Shown here: positions 1-7,859 of the stretch, in pieces | Layout of the letters: each line of letters opens with the position of its first letter | How positions within the stretch are numbered: position 1 is the first letter of the stretch | The notes under the pieces: generated by a model | What the model saw: only the letters and a program-made list of their open reading frames with translations | What the model was told of the DNA's origin: nothing | Databases searched by the model: none | Made by a program: the position numbers and the translations under genes | From: JBBRMU01 sp038230655 | GTDB taxonomy: Bacteria; Patescibacteriota; Microgenomatia; UBA1406; GWC2-37-13 | NCBI GenBank assembly: GCA_038230655.1 | Contig: JBBRMU010000002.1 | Span: forward strand, 1 to 64,000 | Reading direction: 5' to 3' | DNA length: 64,000 nucleotides

Positions 1-2
1 GA

Positions 3-251
3 CTCATTCTTTACGGATATAAACATAAACGGATTCATCATCAGGTTAATGAGTTTGCCAGAGGTAAAAATCATGTAAACGGAATTGAATCATTCTGGAG
101 TTATACCAAACGGAGACTGCAGAAATTTAATGGAGTAAGGAAAGATAAATTCTTGTTATACTTAAAAGAGTCAGAATGGCGATTTAACAATAGAAAAGAT
201 TTGTTTAAGTCGTTATTAAAACTGATCGAAAAGAATACCTATAGTTATTAG
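3..251 (+). mobile_element. IS1595/ISXO2-type transposase, C-terminal part
   Basis: An open frame runs from the window edge to the TAG at 249-251 (82 residues). It contains HVNGIESFWSYTKRRL, then KFNGV and ESEWRFNNR. This is the end of the ISXO2-like DDE catalytic domain: the Asn-Gly-x-Glu part holds the last catalytic acid and is followed by the conserved W-R-F-N-x-R segment. The N-terminal zinc ribbon and the first two catalytic acids would lie upstream of the window. No terminal inverted repeat could be identified after the stop, and the converging gene on the other strand ends inside the stop codon, so the element boundary is unclear. I cannot tell whether the copy is intact. Confidence 0.8.
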
Positions 252-574
252 TTTCCTAGACTAGACCCAAAGTTAATATGAATATCTGAGTATGGTTTTA
301 CAAAAGGCAGGATTGATGAAAGACCGACTAAGGCTAATAGAAATGGCATAGCGAAAATTACCCCGACAAGATTTAACCATGGAATTATTGCGACGATAAA
401 TTCTTTAATATTTTTAGGTAAAGCTGGGGCTTTCTTTACAAAAATTTCACTAAACTGAGCTTCGAACTGAGACATAGTTGAGTTAAAGTTATTTGTTGTC
501 ATACTATTAAATTTACTATCTGAATTACTAATGCTGATATGACTAGTATCAGAGGGGCAATCTGTTGTTGTCAA
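248..574 (-). CDS. small membrane protein, unknown function
   Basis: 108 residues. The first 45 are Ser/Thr/Asn-rich and low in complexity. Then comes a KKAPALPKNIKEF segment and two hydrophobic stretches (about residues 60-92), and the protein ends in a short polar tail. This looks like a C-terminally anchored small membrane protein. I do not assign a function. It starts 18 bp after queA ends and is probably the last gene of the thyA-folA-queA transcript. Its stop codon overlaps the transposase stop on the opposite strand by 4 bp. Confidence 0.6.
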   Translation of the reverse strand: MTTTDCPSDTSHISISNSDSKFNSMTTNNFNSTMSQFEAQFSEIFVKKAPALPKNIKEFIVAIIPWLNLVGVIFAMPFLLALVGLSSILPFVKPYSDIHINFGSSLGN

Positions 575-592
575 CTTGAGATTAAGTAACTA

Positions 593-1636
593 CTATAAAA
601 TTAGCATCGCGTCTCCAAACGAAAAAAAACGAAACTTATTTTTAATAGCAATTTCGTATAACTCTAAGAGAGTCTTCTTTGATTGTTTATTCTGAAGAAA
701 GGCATCAACCAGCATCATCAAGGATGACTTAGGCACATGGAAATTGGTTAGTAAAATATCTACGATCTTAAAGTTATAAAGAGGATAGATAAATATATCA
801 GTTTCTCCTTTTGAGTCTTTGAGAATTCCCGGAGATATAGCCGCAGACTCAAGGGTTCTGGCAACCGTTGTCCCAACTGCCACAAGTTTTTGTCCTTTGC
901 TTTTGGCATGGTTAATAAACTCGGCTGAGACTTTTGTAACTTCATACCACTCGGCGTGGAGTTTCTTTTCTCTAAGATTTTTTTCCAGTAATGGTGCAAA
1001 AGTTCCTGCGCCGACATGTAGTTTTACAAATGTTTTACTAATACCTCTTTGTTCAAGTTTCTTAAATACCCTATAGGTAAAGTGCAAAGAAGCTGTCGGC
1101 GCAGCAGCTGAGCCATCGTCCTCAGCGAATATAGTCTGGTATTTCTTCCTGAGTATAGCCTCACTTAACTGAGAGTGTTTCAGGTACGGAGGAATCGGCA
1201 TTGAACCTTTCTTTTGTAACATCCTAATGAACTCTTCTTTTGGAAATTCAAACCCTAACGTGAAAACGTGTTCATCTTGACCTATAACCTTAAAAAAATA
1301 CCCTTTATCCAAGTGTAGAATCTGTCCAACCTCAGCTTTACGATCCAACATTGCTTTCACACGATTATTCTCTAACTCATTTACCAAAAATAGTGTTTTT
1401 ACCCTTCCCCCATTTTCTTTATAAAGAACTACTCTCGAAGGAAGAACCTTCGTTTTATTTAGCACAAGAAACGAGTCATCTGGCAGGTATTTATTGAGAT
1501 TATAGAACCTATCTAAGGAAACGTTGTTTTTCAGAGTATCATATATAAATAGCCTTGATGAATCTCGGGGCGAGGCAGGTTCTTGAGCAAGAAGCTCCGG
1601 GGGTAAGGTGTAGTCATAATCTTCAGGGTTAATCAT
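593..1636 (-). CDS. queA: S-adenosylmethionine:tRNA ribosyltransferase-isomerase
   Basis: QueA moves the ribosyl part of SAM onto 7-aminomethyl-7-deazaguanine at the tRNA wobble position, giving epoxyqueuosine. The 347 residues match the family's usual length. The conserved parts are present: the N-terminal DYDYTLPPELLAQEP, the central SAAAPTASLHFT and HVGAGTFAPL, and the C-terminal TNFHVPKSSLMMLVDAF. The gene follows folA by 8 bp and belongs to the same minus-strand operon. Its presence implies queuosine-modified tRNAs, which needs tgt and either preQ1 uptake or synthesis; none of those genes is in this window. Confidence 0.95.
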   Translation of the reverse strand: MINPEDYDYTLPPELLAQEPASPRDSSRLFIYDTLKNNVSLDRFYNLNKYLPDDSFLVLNKTKVLPSRVVLYKENGGRVKTLFLVNELENNRVKAMLDRKAEVGQILHLDKGYFFKVIGQDEHVFTLGFEFPKEEFIRMLQKKGSMPIPPYLKHSQLSEAILRKKYQTIFAEDDGSAAAPTASLHFTYRVFKKLEQRGISKTFVKLHVGAGTFAPLLEKNLREKKLHAEWYEVTKVSAEFINHAKSKGQKLVAVGTTVARTLESAAISPGILKDSKGETDIFIYPLYNFKIVDILLTNFHVPKSSLMMLVDAFLQNKQSKKTLLELYEIAIKNKFRFFSFGDAMLIL

Positions 1637-1644
1637 GGTAGAAT

Positions 1645-2124
1645 CTACTTCTCAAGATCTATAAAACTATATTGATAGTCCTCTTCGATTCTGTCTTCTT
1701 TAAGGACTGTGTTTTTAAAATCGGGAAAATCGGGAAAATAGACATCCCCTTCTATAGTTTTATGAATAATAGTTAGATAAAGTTTGTGGGCTAGTTTTAT
1801 CCCTTCCTGAAAGATTTGAGCTCCTCCGATTATAAACATCTCCTTGCCTCCTGGTTGAATCTTGGCAAACTGAACTGCTTCGTCTAACGAATGGACAACA
1901 GTAACACCTTCTATCTTTAAGTCTTTATCTCGAGTTACGACAATATTAGTCCTATTTGGCAAAGGACGGCCAATTGAGTCATACGTTTTTCTTCCCATAA
2001 TAATAGGATGACCAGAGGTTAACGATTTAAACCTCTTTAGATCTGCAGAGATGTGCCAGGGTAACTTATTTTCTTTACCTATGACCCTGTTTTCGGACAT
2101 GGCTGCAATTAAGCTAATTTTCAT
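1645..2124 (-). CDS. folA: dihydrofolate reductase
   Basis: Reduces dihydrofolate with NADPH, regenerating the cofactor used up by thymidylate synthase two genes upstream. 159 residues, the normal bacterial size. It shows the N-terminal ISLIAAMSENRVIG, the substrate site LPWHISADLKRFK with the catalytic Asp, the IIMGRKTYDSIGRPLP loop, VVTRD and the FIIGGAQIF dinucleotide motif. Its start overlaps the end of the preceding deoxyribosyltransferase-like gene by 11 bp, which suggests translational coupling. With thyA it forms a standard thymidylate cycle. Confidence 0.96.
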   Translation of the reverse strand: MKISLIAAMSENRVIGKENKLPWHISADLKRFKSLTSGHPIIMGRKTYDSIGRPLPNRTNIVVTRDKDLKIEGVTVVHSLDEAVQFAKIQPGGKEMFIIGGAQIFQEGIKLAHKLYLTIIHKTIEGDVYFPDFPDFKNTVLKEDRIEEDYQYSFIDLEK

Positions 2125-2488
2125 AGTTCTTAATACTTTTTGAAAGTTTATTAATCATTTCATCATTATCACTATACTCTAGTATCTCACTTGTAACCAA
2201 CTTAACTGAACCTGGGTACTTACTTCCTTTCTTATATATAGATATTACGGGAATTTTATACACGTTCGCCCAACCCATCTCTATTCCTTGTCCGGTTGAA
2301 GGATAAGAGATTTCAGCTATTTGTAGATTAATTTCTCGTCTTTCCATTAAAGGTCTTGTAAATACCTGGATATCAGCTTCATGAGACAGAATAAATAGGT
2401 ATTCATTATTCAGATCAGAATTCCTAATAAGAAGATACAGTTCCTTCCTATAGTCAAAGCTCGATGAGTGTGTTACTAAAATCTTCAT
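2114..2488 (-). CDS. nucleoside 2-deoxyribosyltransferase-like protein
   Basis: 124 residues from MKILVTHSS. The ATG at 2488 is preferred because a longer frame starting at 2557 would run 65 bp into thyA; from 2488 the gap to thyA is 4 bp. The fold signature is a Rossmann-like N-terminus, then IAEISYPSTGQGIEMGWA, where the Ser-Thr-Gly-x-Gly-x-Glu pattern matches the catalytic Glu region of nucleoside 2-deoxyribosyltransferases and DNPH1-like N-glycosidases, then PVISIYKKG. It sits between thyA and folA, so a role in salvage or clean-up of deoxynucleosides or their monophosphates fits, but the substrate is not shown. Confidence 0.65.
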   Translation of the reverse strand: MKILVTHSSSFDYRKELYLLIRNSDLNNEYLFILSHEADIQVFTRPLMERREINLQIAEISYPSTGQGIEMGWANVYKIPVISIYKKGSKYPGSVKLVTSEILEYSDNDEMINKLSKSIKNYEN

Positions 2489-2492
2489 AATT

Positions 2493-3416
2493 TTATACTG
2501 CAATAGGAGCCTTAATTGCTGGATGTGGATCATATCCTTCAAGCTTAAAATCCTCAAACTTAAAACTAAAAATATCTCTCACATCAGGATTTAAAATCAT
2601 TTTAGGAAAAGGGCGCATATCTCGGCTCAACTGAAGGCGTACCTGATCTAGGTGATTTGAGTAGATATGCGCATCTCCAAAAGTATGAACAAACTCTCCA
2701 ACTTCAAGGCCAGTAACTTGTGCTACCATCATAAGGAGGAGTGAGTAAGAAGCAATATTGAAAGGGACTCCAAGAAAAAGATCGGCGCTCCTTTGATAGA
2801 GTTGACAGGAGAGTTTATTTTCTATGACATAAAACTGAAACAACGAATGACAAGGAGGTAGACCTGCTTTAGCCATTTCTTCAATCTCAGCCGGATTCCA
2901 GGCAGAAACAATTAAACGGCGCGAGTAAGGAGTTTTTTTTATTTCGTCAATTAAGTTCCTTATTTGGTCGATTTCTTTTCCATCGACAGTTTTCCAATGT
3001 CTCCACTGAACTCCGTAAACCGGCCCTAAATTTCCCCATTTTTTAGCAAAATTCCCATCTTCTTTTATCTTTGCTATAAACTCCGGCTGAGACAATGGAA
3101 TTTCTTTTTTTTCCTGTAAAGACTGAGCGTAAAATCTATATGGCCAGTCATCCCATTTATGAACATCGTTATCAACCAGGTATTTAATGTTTGACTCTCC
3201 CATTAAAAACCAAAGAAGTTCATGAATTATGCTTCGAAGAAAAACTTTTTTTGTAGTTAGTAATGGAAACCCTTCGTGTAGATCAAAACGCATCTGTCTG
3301 CCAAAGACACTTAAAGTCCCTGTCCCTGTTCTGTCTTCTTTAAAAGTACCCTTTTCCATGACATCTTTGAGTAGACCCAGATACTGATGTTCAGCCGTTA
3401 CGAGTTTTTTTTGCAT
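2493..3416 (-). CDS. thyA: thymidylate synthase
   Basis: Methylates dUMP to dTMP using methylene-tetrahydrofolate and leaves dihydrofolate for FolA. 307 residues. The catalytic Cys is C189 in GLPPCHSLFQFYV. The RTGTGTLSVFG phosphate loop, the YSRRLIVSAWNP segment and the dUMP-binding QRSADLFLGVPFNIASY are all intact, as is the C-terminal IKAPIAV. It lies after a short hidden gene (21 bp gap) and before the deoxyribosyltransferase-like gene. This is classical ThyA, not flavin-dependent ThyX. Confidence 0.97.
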   Translation of the reverse strand: MQKKLVTAEHQYLGLLKDVMEKGTFKEDRTGTGTLSVFGRQMRFDLHEGFPLLTTKKVFLRSIIHELLWFLMGESNIKYLVDNDVHKWDDWPYRFYAQSLQEKKEIPLSQPEFIAKIKEDGNFAKKWGNLGPVYGVQWRHWKTVDGKEIDQIRNLIDEIKKTPYSRRLIVSAWNPAEIEEMAKAGLPPCHSLFQFYVIENKLSCQLYQRSADLFLGVPFNIASYSLLLMMVAQVTGLEVGEFVHTFGDAHIYSNHLDQVRLQLSRDMRPFPKMILNPDVRDIFSFKFEDFKLEGYDPHPAIKAPIAV

Positions 3417-3437
3417 ATGTATAAAGCGAATTTATAA

Positions 3438-3617
3438 TCATGCACAGTCTTCTTCACTTATGATCTTCGGACGTGAAAGTTGTATTTTTGGCATGTGTAA
3501 AAAATCATGACTCTTTAGAACGACTTTTTTGCTACTTTTGATACACTTTTGAATTGAGTGTTTTGAATAAGAAACAGAAATTTTCTTTGCCCAGCTAACT
3601 TCACAAACATATCTCAC
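3438..3617 (-). CDS. hidden 59-residue protein coupled to dut
   Basis: A GTG at 3617-3615 overlaps the dut TGA as GTGA and opens a 59-residue frame ending at TGA 3438-3440. It has RYVCEVSWAKKISVSYSKH near the start and a C-terminal HMPKIQLSRPKIISEEDCA. The protein is basic (many Lys), has three Cys and has no clear membrane segment. The 4-bp stop/start overlap, the good fill of the dut-thyA gap (21 bp remain before thyA) and the protein-like composition argue that it is real. I do not recognise the family and assign no function. Confidence 0.5.
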   Translation of the reverse strand: MRYVCEVSWAKKISVSYSKHSIQKCIKSSKKVVLKSHDFLHMPKIQLSRPKIISEEDCA

Positions 3618-4048
3618 TTCTTTCCAGTTGTACCAAAACCACCTCTAGAGCGTTTTGACATTTTCCTGGTATGGACAAACTTTTCAGCCTTGGCTATTTT
3701 TGTCAAAATTCCCTGCGCAAGTCGTTGTCCTTTATCTACTTTAACGGGATTTTTTGTAAGATTTATCATGAATAAACCAATTTCATCATCTTCTCCGCAA
3801 AAATCTTCATCTATTACACCAATACCATTCGCTAACATTAACCCCGTCTTAGGTAAAGAACTTCGTGCAGCCAGCATCAAAAAATAGCCCTTAGGAATTT
3901 TCACTATGAAGTTTGAAGGAATAATCACCGGGGCAAATGGCGGGACTTCGATTTCCACGCGAGAGTATAGATCGAAAGCTGCAGCTCCTTTAGTTTTGTA
4001 CTCTGGCATAGGTAGTGTTGGATCAATGAGTTTTACTTTGAGATGCAT
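3614..4048 (-). CDS. dut: dUTP diphosphatase (dUTPase)
   Basis: Hydrolyses dUTP to dUMP, keeping uracil out of DNA and feeding ThyA. 144 residues from MHLKVKLID; a longer frame starts 30 bp upstream, but the homology begins here. All five trimeric dUTPase motifs are seen: GAAAFDLYS, AARSSLPKTGL, GVIDEDFCGEDDE with the catalytic Asp, KGQRLAQGIL and the C-terminal SRGGFGTTGKK. In motif 3 the usual sugar-stacking Tyr is Phe, a mild departure. The gene is 84 bp after the carbonic-anhydrase-like gene and overlaps the next small gene by 4 bp. Confidence 0.9.
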   Translation of the reverse strand: MHLKVKLIDPTLPMPEYKTKGAAAFDLYSRVEIEVPPFAPVIIPSNFIVKIPKGYFLMLAARSSLPKTGLMLANGIGVIDEDFCGEDDEIGLFMINLTKNPVKVDKGQRLAQGILTKIAKAEKFVHTRKMSKRSRGGFGTTGKK

Positions 4049-4132
4049 AGATATTAAAACTTTTAAGATGACTAACACATCTTAATTTTTTATGAAGTGA
4101 AATGCAATATAACAAAAGCGATTAAAAGCGAA

Positions 4133-4918
4133 CTAAACGAACCCCCGTGGTTCCACAGAAAAATTTCCGTCGTCTTTAAACGACACATCAAAGATAGGTA
4201 GATCCTTCGCAAGCCGTTTGGCAGTCTCGAACAAATGATCTTCTGTTGTAGCACATAAAGCTTCATATAAATACTCATCATCAAGCTTCTCGAAAAGTTT
4301 TACTGCTCCTTTTTCAAATAGTTTTTTAGCCCAAATTTTATGGCGAGCGTCAACTAACGACTGATGAAAGATAAAGAGTTGAACTAATCGAGTCCCTTTA
4401 TCTGTCTGCAAATTAAACTGAGGTAAAACACCGTAATTTCCTTTAATTATCAAAACTGCACCTTCTAAATGATCTCCCATAAGAGTTGTCTCTTTTCCAC
4501 CTTTTTTTTGAGCTTTACTCATCTGTTTACTTAGTATCTCTAGTTGCTCATTAGTAAGGGAGTAATCTTTTGGATCTTTACGAAGTTGTGTAATATGACC
4601 GCACCCAGATCCTTGTAGTCTGTTATCCCCATGTTCGTCTGTGTGCCATGAAAAGTTTTCTAAGCCTATCAACTCTTGAAGAGTTGTCAGCGCTTTGTCG
4701 TAATCGATTTCAAATGCAAACTGTTCTGCAGATCCATACAAAACAGCAAGGTCGCCTATATCTGCCCCTGGAATTGTTAAGGCAGGAAGATCGGCGGAAT
4801 TTTCATATCTTCCATCGATACAGCGACTGCAGTGCTTTGACACTTCTTCTACTTTGTAGCGATTATTTGAGATGATCTCATAGACATCTGTGTCTGATAG
4901 TAAAAATTTTGGTGGCAT
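4133..4918 (-). CDS. putative metal enzyme, zeta-carbonic-anhydrase (CDCA)-like
   Basis: 261 residues. The start at 4918 is fixed by a TATAAT box 7 nt before the ATG. It has a possible metal site made of C33 in CIDGRY, H92 and H96 in HTDEH, and C106 in GSGCGH. A Cys-x-Asp-x-Arg followed by His and Gly-Cys-Gly is the arrangement of beta and zeta (cadmium) carbonic anhydrases. The H96-to-C106 spacing of 10 equals that of the His/Cys ligands I recall for diatom CDCA1. The C-terminal half has no recognised motif. It heads the nucleotide operon and faces a second carbonic-anhydrase-like gene. The family call rests on motifs only. Confidence 0.5.
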   Translation of the reverse strand: MPPKFLLSDTDVYEIISNNRYKVEEVSKHCSRCIDGRYENSADLPALTIPGADIGDLAVLYGSAEQFAFEIDYDKALTTLQELIGLENFSWHTDEHGDNRLQGSGCGHITQLRKDPKDYSLTNEQLEILSKQMSKAQKKGGKETTLMGDHLEGAVLIIKGNYGVLPQFNLQTDKGTRLVQLFIFHQSLVDARHKIWAKKLFEKGAVKLFEKLDDEYLYEALCATTEDHLFETAKRLAKDLPIFDVSFKDDGNFSVEPRGFV

Positions 4919-4924
4919 TTTACT

Positions 4925-4930
4925 ATTATA
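4925..4930 (-). promoter_or_regulatory. -10 box of a leaderless transcript
   Basis: TATAAT on the minus strand with six bases (AGTAAA) before the ATG at 4918. Transcription should begin at or next to the start codon. This decides between the ATG at 4918 and the one at 4945, which lies upstream of the promoter. Confidence 0.65.
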
Positions 4931-4965
4931 CCTCCGAATCATCATTTTTACATATAAATTTGGGT

Positions 4966-4995
4966 TTGAACTATTCAGACCAAATTTTGTATAAT
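4966..4995 (+). promoter_or_regulatory. sigma70-type promoter for the 5040 gene
   Basis: TTGAAC at 4966-4971 and TATAAT at 4990-4995 with an 18-bp spacer. The predicted start is near 5002, leaving a leader of about 38 nt with no Shine-Dalgarno. It is divergent from the 4925 promoter 36 bp away, so one regulator could act on both. Confidence 0.6.
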
Positions 4996-5039
4996 ATATA
5001 TCTTGCGCTGTTAAAACTGCGTAGCCTGCTCAACATAAA

Positions 5040-5795
5040 ATGATTGAACAACACGAATTTGAACCAGTATCGGCTCGTGTGGCAGTTGCCACATGTATGG
5101 ATGAAGCTCTTACGTTTAAGAAGGGCGCTATAGTTTTTGGTCTTGGAGGCACAGCTGTTTCTACCCCAGCTAGAGGTAACTTAGAACTATTTACTCCAGA
5201 ACATCGTAAACTCATTGACTTAGTCAGACCAACAATCTATACTTCTCTAACCAAACTTTCAAGATCACTAGACGCACCACTTGCGTTCACTAGTCATCGC
5301 GGATGCGGATGGGCAAAAGGGATGGGTATTCATCCAGATGAAGTGTCAGAAGTGACTGAAAAAGTTATTGAAAATGCTGGGTTAGATACTAGGCTTTTTG
5401 CTGGACATATTGACCATCACCATAAACCACAACCAATAGGAAAAGATGGGAAACTTGGTGCTTGTATTATTCGGCCTCCGGAAGAACATCTTCATAGTGC
5501 AGAGAGTATTATCATAACAACGGGTGGCGGAATTACGCCTGAGGAGAAACAAATACTTGAGAATGAGCATGGAGCCTCATTTATTATCAGCGCAGATTAT
5601 GTGTCTAGAGCTCTCCAATTTGGCCTCAAATCTAATTATCTTGAACAATTTTTAAACCTACAGATAGATGTAGCTTATCATATTATGAATAACTCGGCTC
5701 TGAATATTATTATATTCGACGCGAAAAGACTTCACTACGACGCACAGAATAACAACTCTGCAGCTGAATATATACAAAGCCGATATCAACAGTAA
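5040..5795 (+). CDS. beta-carbonic-anhydrase-like zinc protein, substrate unknown
   Basis: 251 residues. C19 and D21 in ATCMDEAL, and H86 and C89 in SHRGCG, reproduce the Cys-x-Asp ... His-x-x-Cys metal pattern of beta-carbonic anhydrases. The Arg that pairs with the Asp in true beta enzymes (Cys-x-Asp-x-Arg) is missing here; the residues after D21 are Glu-Ala. A His-rich HIDHHH at 123-128 could add metal or substrate ligands. Between the two halves FGLGGTAVSTPARGNLELF resembles the Gly-rich, Arg-Asn-x-x segment of beta enzymes. Whether it hydrates CO2 or does another zinc reaction is open. Confidence 0.5.
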   Translation: MIEQHEFEPVSARVAVATCMDEALTFKKGAIVFGLGGTAVSTPARGNLELFTPEHRKLIDLVRPTIYTSLTKLSRSLDAPLAFTSHRGCGWAKGMGIHPDEVSEVTEKVIENAGLDTRLFAGHIDHHHKPQPIGKDGKLGACIIRPPEEHLHSAESIIITTGGGITPEEKQILENEHGASFIISADYVSRALQFGLKSNYLEQFLNLQIDVAYHIMNNSALNIIIFDAKRLHYDAQNNNSAAEYIQSRYQQ

Positions 5796-5812
5796 ATCCC
5801 TCAGCTTTTTGC

Positions 5813-5818
5813 TACAAT
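5813..5818 (+). promoter_or_regulatory. -10 box of a leaderless transcript
   Basis: TACAAT with seven bases before the ATG at 5826 and no Shine-Dalgarno between. Confidence 0.5.
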
Positions 5819-5825
5819 ATAAATC

Positions 5826-6869
5826 ATGTCTGACGTTTATGTTTACGATCCAACAGCTTCTGACAACTTGAGTAAAGTCCGTGGAATAGGAAGATATCTT
5901 CAAATCTTAAGAGAGAATTTTGACGATGAGTTTACCTTTACCAGCGATCTTGAGGATGTTCCAGATCATGCTACTTTTTTAAATCCTTTCTTTGATTTTC
6001 TGAAACCACCTTTAAAAATTAAGCGTATTTCCCGCAAACAAATTGCGGTAATCCACGATATTATCTCTTTAAAATACCCCTCCCACTACCCTGTCGGAAT
6101 AAAAGGCGGTGTCTATAAGAGGCTAAACCGTTTAGCACTGAGACGATACAACACGATCATTACTGACTCTGAGTCAAGCAAAAATGATTTGATAACGAAG
6201 CTAAAAATTCCTGAAAAAAGAATTAAAGTTGTTTACCCGATGTTAAGCGAGCATTTCTTTGTAAAAACTTTCAAAAAACCAACCAAGTTTAGTGTTCCAG
6301 AGAAATTCTTCATCTATGTTGGTGATGCTACCTGGAATAAAAATCTTGTAAATCTTGCTAAAGCCGTTAAGCGCGGATCAACAGCATGTCTATTTGTTGG
6401 GAATGTCTTCTCAACATTTTTAAGTATGGATTTGGAGAGTGTTACGCACCCTGAGCAACAGGAGATTAAAAACTTCCTTAAGATTGCTAAAGGAGATTCT
6501 CGATTCATTTTCCCTGGTTTTATTACTGACGAGGAACTCTCATACTTATATAAACATGCTGTTGCTAACATTCTAGTATCTCGCGATGAAGGTTTTGGCT
6601 ACTCATATTTTGAGGCTGCGGCTTTGCTCACTCCATCTGTACTAGGAGACAGGCCGATCTTTCATGAAACAGCTGAAGACACTGCGCTTTTTGCTAAAGT
6701 CAGTAATCCAAAAGATATCGCTGATAAACTTCAGAAAATTTCTGAGGATAGTGCACTACGTAGGGAGCTAGCAGAAAAGGCTCATAAAAGACTACTTTTA
6801 TTCAATGCAGAACATTTTAAGTCCCAACTTAAAGACGCACTACAGAATAATGGCTCTTATGATATCTGA
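5826..6869 (+). CDS. glycosyltransferase, GT4 type (GT-B fold)
   Basis: 347 residues. The N-terminal half carries the acceptor domain, with QIAVIHDIISLKYP and a TDSESSKNDLI segment typical of the mannosyl- and glucosyltransferases of GT4. The C-terminal half has FIYVGDATWNKNL, FPGFITDEELSYLYKHA and the nucleotide-sugar motif SRDEGFGYSYFEAAA (Glu-x7-Glu). It is probably a cytoplasmic enzyme that adds a sugar to a lipid-linked or surface glycan; donor and acceptor are unknown. The last 13 bp overlap the converging tatD gene. Confidence 0.85.
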   Translation: MSDVYVYDPTASDNLSKVRGIGRYLQILRENFDDEFTFTSDLEDVPDHATFLNPFFDFLKPPLKIKRISRKQIAVIHDIISLKYPSHYPVGIKGGVYKRLNRLALRRYNTIITDSESSKNDLITKLKIPEKRIKVVYPMLSEHFFVKTFKKPTKFSVPEKFFIYVGDATWNKNLVNLAKAVKRGSTACLFVGNVFSTFLSMDLESVTHPEQQEIKNFLKIAKGDSRFIFPGFITDEELSYLYKHAVANILVSRDEGFGYSYFEAAALLTPSVLGDRPIFHETAEDTALFAKVSNPKDIADKLQKISEDSALRRELAEKAHKRLLLFNAEHFKSQLKDALQNNGSYDI

Positions 6870-7684
6870 AAGAGATTCCGCGCATTTAGTGTCGTTTTAG
6901 ATGCAAGCTCTTCTAGAGAAACATTTTTTATTTCTGATATATACTGAGCAATCATGGGAATATTCTCTGGTTTATTGGGAAAGAGCTTCTGAGTTCTTAG
7001 CGGCTCTGGAAGTAGAAATGGTGCGTCTGTTTCCAAGACCAACATTTCTAAGGGGACTTTTCTAATAAATTTCTGCTTTTCTGGGTAGTATGTGATATCA
7101 CCATCGACTCCAATATACATTTTGTGCTCCTTAGCAAAGTTCAGAAGCTCCTCATCTGGCTCGCAACAGTGGAATACAACTCGCCCATCTAACTTTTTAT
7201 CCCAGTTTTCCTCAACAATAGGAAGTATGTCCACTTTAGCCTCTCTGTTGTGAAGGATCAAGCTTTTATTATATTGAACCGCTAATTTAATCTGCTCGCC
7301 AAGCAACTCTTTTTGCTGATTAATAAACGACTCATCTATACTATATTTCTCATACTTTGTGGATTGATATACATGCCTGTCCATGCCCACTTCTCCAACT
7401 GCAACTACTTTTGGGTTGCTAATAATTTTCTCGAGTTCTGACATAAAGTTTTTAATACTCAAATCACTGGCAGTTTTAAGTTCATAGACATGATGAGGGT
7501 GTACGCCTACCGCAGCATAAAGACCTTCATGAGCTTGAGCAATCTCTATGGCCTTTACTGAAGTATCTATGTCTGTACCTGGTATAACGATCTGAGAAAC
7601 TCCATTTTCCATGGCTGATGTAATAACTTCCTCAACATTTTTTTTAAAGCGTGAAAAATTTAGGTGACAGTGAGTATCAAACAT
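6857..7684 (-). CDS. tatD: TatD-family metal-dependent DNase/hydrolase
   Basis: 275 residues of the TIM-barrel amidohydrolase type. Metal ligands are visible: His-x-His in FDTHCHL, Glu in VAVGEVGMDRH, His in LILHNREA, His in VVFHCC and Asp in LETDAPFLLPEP. TatD proteins are 3'-5' exonucleases acting in DNA repair and turnover; some act on D-aminoacyl-tRNA. Length and motifs are normal. It converges on the GT4 gene with a 13-bp overlap and has no obvious operon partner. Confidence 0.93.
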   Translation of the reverse strand: MFDTHCHLNFSRFKKNVEEVITSAMENGVSQIVIPGTDIDTSVKAIEIAQAHEGLYAAVGVHPHHVYELKTASDLSIKNFMSELEKIISNPKVVAVGEVGMDRHVYQSTKYEKYSIDESFINQQKELLGEQIKLAVQYNKSLILHNREAKVDILPIVEENWDKKLDGRVVFHCCEPDEELLNFAKEHKMYIGVDGDITYYPEKQKFIRKVPLEMLVLETDAPFLLPEPLRTQKLFPNKPENIPMIAQYISEIKNVSLEELASKTTLNARNLFQIS

Positions 7685-7847
7685 AATATCTTTGTTTTAG
7701 AGCTCTGGATAAACCCAAAATTCCTCTAATAATTTCCGCATTTTATGCGTTTATTGGTGAATTTACGTCTTTTTTCAATATTTAGTAGCTAATGCTCTAT
7801 TATATACCAACTTTACGCATAACTGTAATTCAGCTCTTCATTTATAG

Positions 7848-7853
7848 TATAAT
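7848..7853 (+). promoter_or_regulatory. -10 box of a leaderless transcript
   Basis: TATAAT with six bases before the ATG at 7860. No Shine-Dalgarno is present. Confidence 0.6.
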
Positions 7854-7859
7854 CAACTC

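Noticed and set aside
819..1076. Plus-strand frames inside queA and similar opposite-strand frames inside many genes
   Set aside because: They are antisense shadows of clearly coding genes with good family matches.
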